Of a stretch of DNA of 7,003 nucleotides, positions 5,771 to 7,003 are shown in pieces (position 1 is the stretch's first letter; every line of letters begins with the position of its first letter). Position numbers and translations under genes: made by a program. The notes under the pieces were generated by a model. That model was not told where the DNA came from, searched no databases, and saw nothing but the letters and a program-made list of their open reading frames with translations. This DNA is from Candidatus Melainabacteria bacterium (GTDB lineage: Bacteria > Cyanobacteriota > Vampirovibrionia > Vampirovibrionales > JAJTHC01): positions 1-7,003 of the forward strand of contig JAPLIO010000049.1 in NCBI GenBank assembly GCA_026389055.1. The letters run 5' to 3'.

Positions 5771-5854
5771 ATGAAACACACTTTAGAAGAATTTCGTCTT
5801 ATTCTTACGATAGCTTCGGCTATCGTAGTGTACCTCATCGCCGTTAAAGGCTAG
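5771..5854 (+). CDS. 27-aa single-span membrane small protein
   Basis: This short ORF (ATG 5771, TAG 5852-5854) encodes 27 residues: a charged N-terminus MKHTLEEFR, a hydrophobic stretch at about 10-25 (LILTIASAIVVYLIAV), and a final Lys-Gly. It should insert in the inner membrane as one short helix. AAAGGAG stands 7 nt before the ATG, and a strong terminator begins 8 nt after the stop, so the gene has a complete short transcript of its own apart from a clear promoter, which I could not find. A perfect 9-bp hairpin capped by a cUUCGg tetraloop (5806-5827) sits inside the codons. I do not recognise a family. A type I toxin-like peptide, a small regulatory membrane protein, or a dual-function RNA are all possible. 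Confidence 0.6.
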   Translation: MKHTLEEFRLILTIASAIVVYLIAVKG

Positions 5855-5862
5855 AGGGGAAT

Positions 5863-5901
5863 AAAAGCCTGTTGGTATAGCAAGTACCAATGGGCTTTTT
5901 T
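5863..5901 (+). terminator. Strong intrinsic terminator after the 27-aa ORF
   Basis: AAAAGCCTGTTGGTA (5863-5877) pairs with TACCAATGGGCTTTT (5885-5899): 15 bp with two G-T wobbles and a 7-nt loop. A T6 run (5896-5901) closes the plus-strand reading. The A-run on the left arm could give weak activity on the minus strand too. Confidence 0.85.
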
Positions 5902-5981
5902 CTATTGTTTATTATGACGCATAAACGATTATTTTTCAAGAGGGCAATTGGTACTTTCGTGTTGTTGTAGGGTGGGTACCC

Positions 5982-6031
5982 AAAAACAAACTGCCCCTGC
6001 TTGAGGCAAAAAGCACCAGCAGAGGCAGTTT
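5982..6031 (-). terminator. Terminator of the right-end minus-strand gene
   Basis: AAACTGCCCCTGCT (5988-6001) pairs with AGCAGAGGCAGTTT (6018-6031), 13 of 14 bp with one C-A mismatch and a 16-nt loop. On the minus strand the stem is followed by GTTTTT. It lies 20 nt after the stop codon at 6052. Confidence 0.75.
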
Positions 6032-6051
6032 ATGGGAATGAACCCCCAGAT

Positions 6052-7003
6052 CTAGGGTGTAGTTTGAACAACTGGTTTAGGAGCCGCTTGAATAGCGGTT
6101 AATTGCTCAGATAAATACTTGGCAATAGTTTCTACATTATTATTATTACCATGATGCTTTACCAATAAATCCAAGTGAGATTTATCAGCATCAACATTCA
6201 ATCCTAATGTGGTTGCTAATGTTGATGCATTTTGTGCAGGATCTTTTGTTGGATTCCTCAACTCTCCCAACACTTTGGCTAGTTTTTCTGCAATGGCTTT
6301 TGCAGCTGCCCCATCAGTGTTAGTATCAATACCGCCTGCAAAGGCTTCTACTGCATTTCGTAGGGATTCTGTTCTCGCTGTCTGGATACCATGTAAAGGA
6401 TGCTTCTGATCCGCAGAAGCTTGGGCTAAATTGTCAGCCACAAGTTTCAGCAAGTCAGCATTTTTATTAAAGTCAGACATGACTGTAATCGCTTGTGCAT
6501 TGATGGGATCTAATGTTCCAGCGTTCAACATCCGTTCAGTAAAAATCTCTATTTGATGAGCTGGTAAGTCGCGAACAAAGGCTTTGACGTCTTTATCTTG
6601 AGAATCTTTAACTGTCGTAACTAGCTCATCGTAATGAGGTAACAAGGGCTGTTTTTGAAAGCCTTCAAGTGCTTTCAATTGTTTCCCAATGTTTGTGTGT
6701 ATAACCGTTCTCACGTCCGCAGAAGGTGTTTCTTTGGTAAACCCTCCCAAAAGAGATTCTAAGGCTTTCAAAGTTTGTTGATCTGCATCATTTAACTTCT
6801 TACTAGTTATTAGCTTATCAACCAAAGCTTTTAGTGCTGCTTTGTATTCAGTAGCATTGGTCGCTGTAGCAGCGGCATCTGCACCTTCTTTTGGAAGTAT
6901 TGATGCTAGTTCTGCTTGTACTTCAAGCACTGCACTTAATACTTTACCCGCATTTCTAACATTCGGATTGTTATTTGTTTTTATCGAACCTCTTTGTGGT
7001 AGA
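6052..7003 (-). CDS. Unrecognised Ala/Asn-rich helical protein, start beyond window
   Basis: The frame ends with TAG at 6052-6054 and stays open to the right edge, giving at least 316 visible codons. A GTG at 6930 could be read as a start, but it has no Shine-Dalgarno and the frame continues upstream of it (…KVLSA before it, NNNPN further out). I therefore treat the gene as cut by the window. I recognise no family. The visible protein is Ala-, Leu-, Lys- and Asn-rich, without Cys or Trp and without a membrane span. It looks mostly alpha-helical, with amphipathic stretches such as KAIAEKLAKVLGEL, an Asn run (HHGNNNN), and a Pro/Thr tail (PKPVVQTTP). An own terminator follows 20 nt after the stop. 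A secreted or surface-associated protein is possible, but the N-terminus needed to judge is missing. Confidence 0.75.
   Translation of the reverse strand, partial: LPQRGSIKTNNNPNVRNAGKVLSAVLEVQAELASILPKEGADAAATATNATEYKAALKALVDKLITSKKLNDADQQTLKALESLLGGFTKETPSADVRTVIHTNIGKQLKALEGFQKQPLLPHYDELVTTVKDSQDKDVKAFVRDLPAHQIEIFTERMLNAGTLDPINAQAITVMSDFNKNADLLKLVADNLAQASADQKHPLHGIQTARTESLRNAVEAFAGGIDTNTDGAAAKAIAEKLAKVLGELRNPTKDPAQNASTLATTLGLNVDADKSHLDLLVKHHGNNNNVETIAKYLSEQLTAIQAAPKPVVQTTP

Noticed and set aside
6209..6409. Plus-strand 66-codon ORF opposite the right-end gene
   Set aside because: It lies antisense to the long open minus frame, which has its own terminator. Shadow frame.
6928..6930. GTG as the start of the right-end gene
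   Set aside because: There is no Shine-Dalgarno, and the same frame continues without a stop to the window edge, so the gene is more likely cut by the window.

Overview
The window is moderately AT-rich bacterial chromosomal DNA with dense coding, short intergenic gaps and intrinsic terminators. I recognise RuvA, a DUF4127 protein, a small rhodanese, an Mrp/ApbC-type P-loop ATPase, a Fic protein and an XRE-type regulator. The Mrp lacks the C-terminal CxxC, as cyanobacterial-type Mrp proteins do, and DUF4127 is known from Firmicutes, Deinococci and non-photosynthetic relatives of cyanobacteria. A Vampirovibrionia/Melainabacteria-like host is therefore possible, but this is a weak inference. There are no rRNA, tRNA, CRISPR, transposase or phage genes.

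Layout: 1-54 holds two tandem copies of a 27-bp repeat. A minus-strand unit follows, consisting of ruvA (268-960), a possible 37-codon ORF (121-234) and a strong terminator (78-102). The divergent gap 961-1155 carries candidate promoters for ruvA and for the plus-strand DUF4127 gene (1156-2628). The gap 2629-2956 is filled by a composite repeat: GC-rich palindromes that can fold in two ways and end in a T7 tract, a third hairpin, and a dispersed copy of the 27-bp repeat. Next comes a probable plus-strand operon, rhodanese (2957-3280), mrp (3321-4442) and fic (4467-5243). The rhodanese and Mrp pairing suggests sulfur handling or Fe-S cluster work. The fic gene meets a minus-strand XRE regulator (5240-5581) tail to tail with a 4-bp overlap, and the regulator's upstream region holds two palindromes that look like operators.

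The most unusual stretch is 5705-5901. It contains a 27-residue single-span membrane protein not found by ordinary gene callers. This ORF has a near-ideal Shine-Dalgarno, a perfect cUUCGg hairpin inside its codons, its own terminator, and an orphan minus-strand terminator-like hairpin just upstream. The right end is a minus-strand gene (6052 to the window edge) whose start lies outside the window. It encodes an unrecognised helix-rich protein with no Cys or Trp in the visible part.
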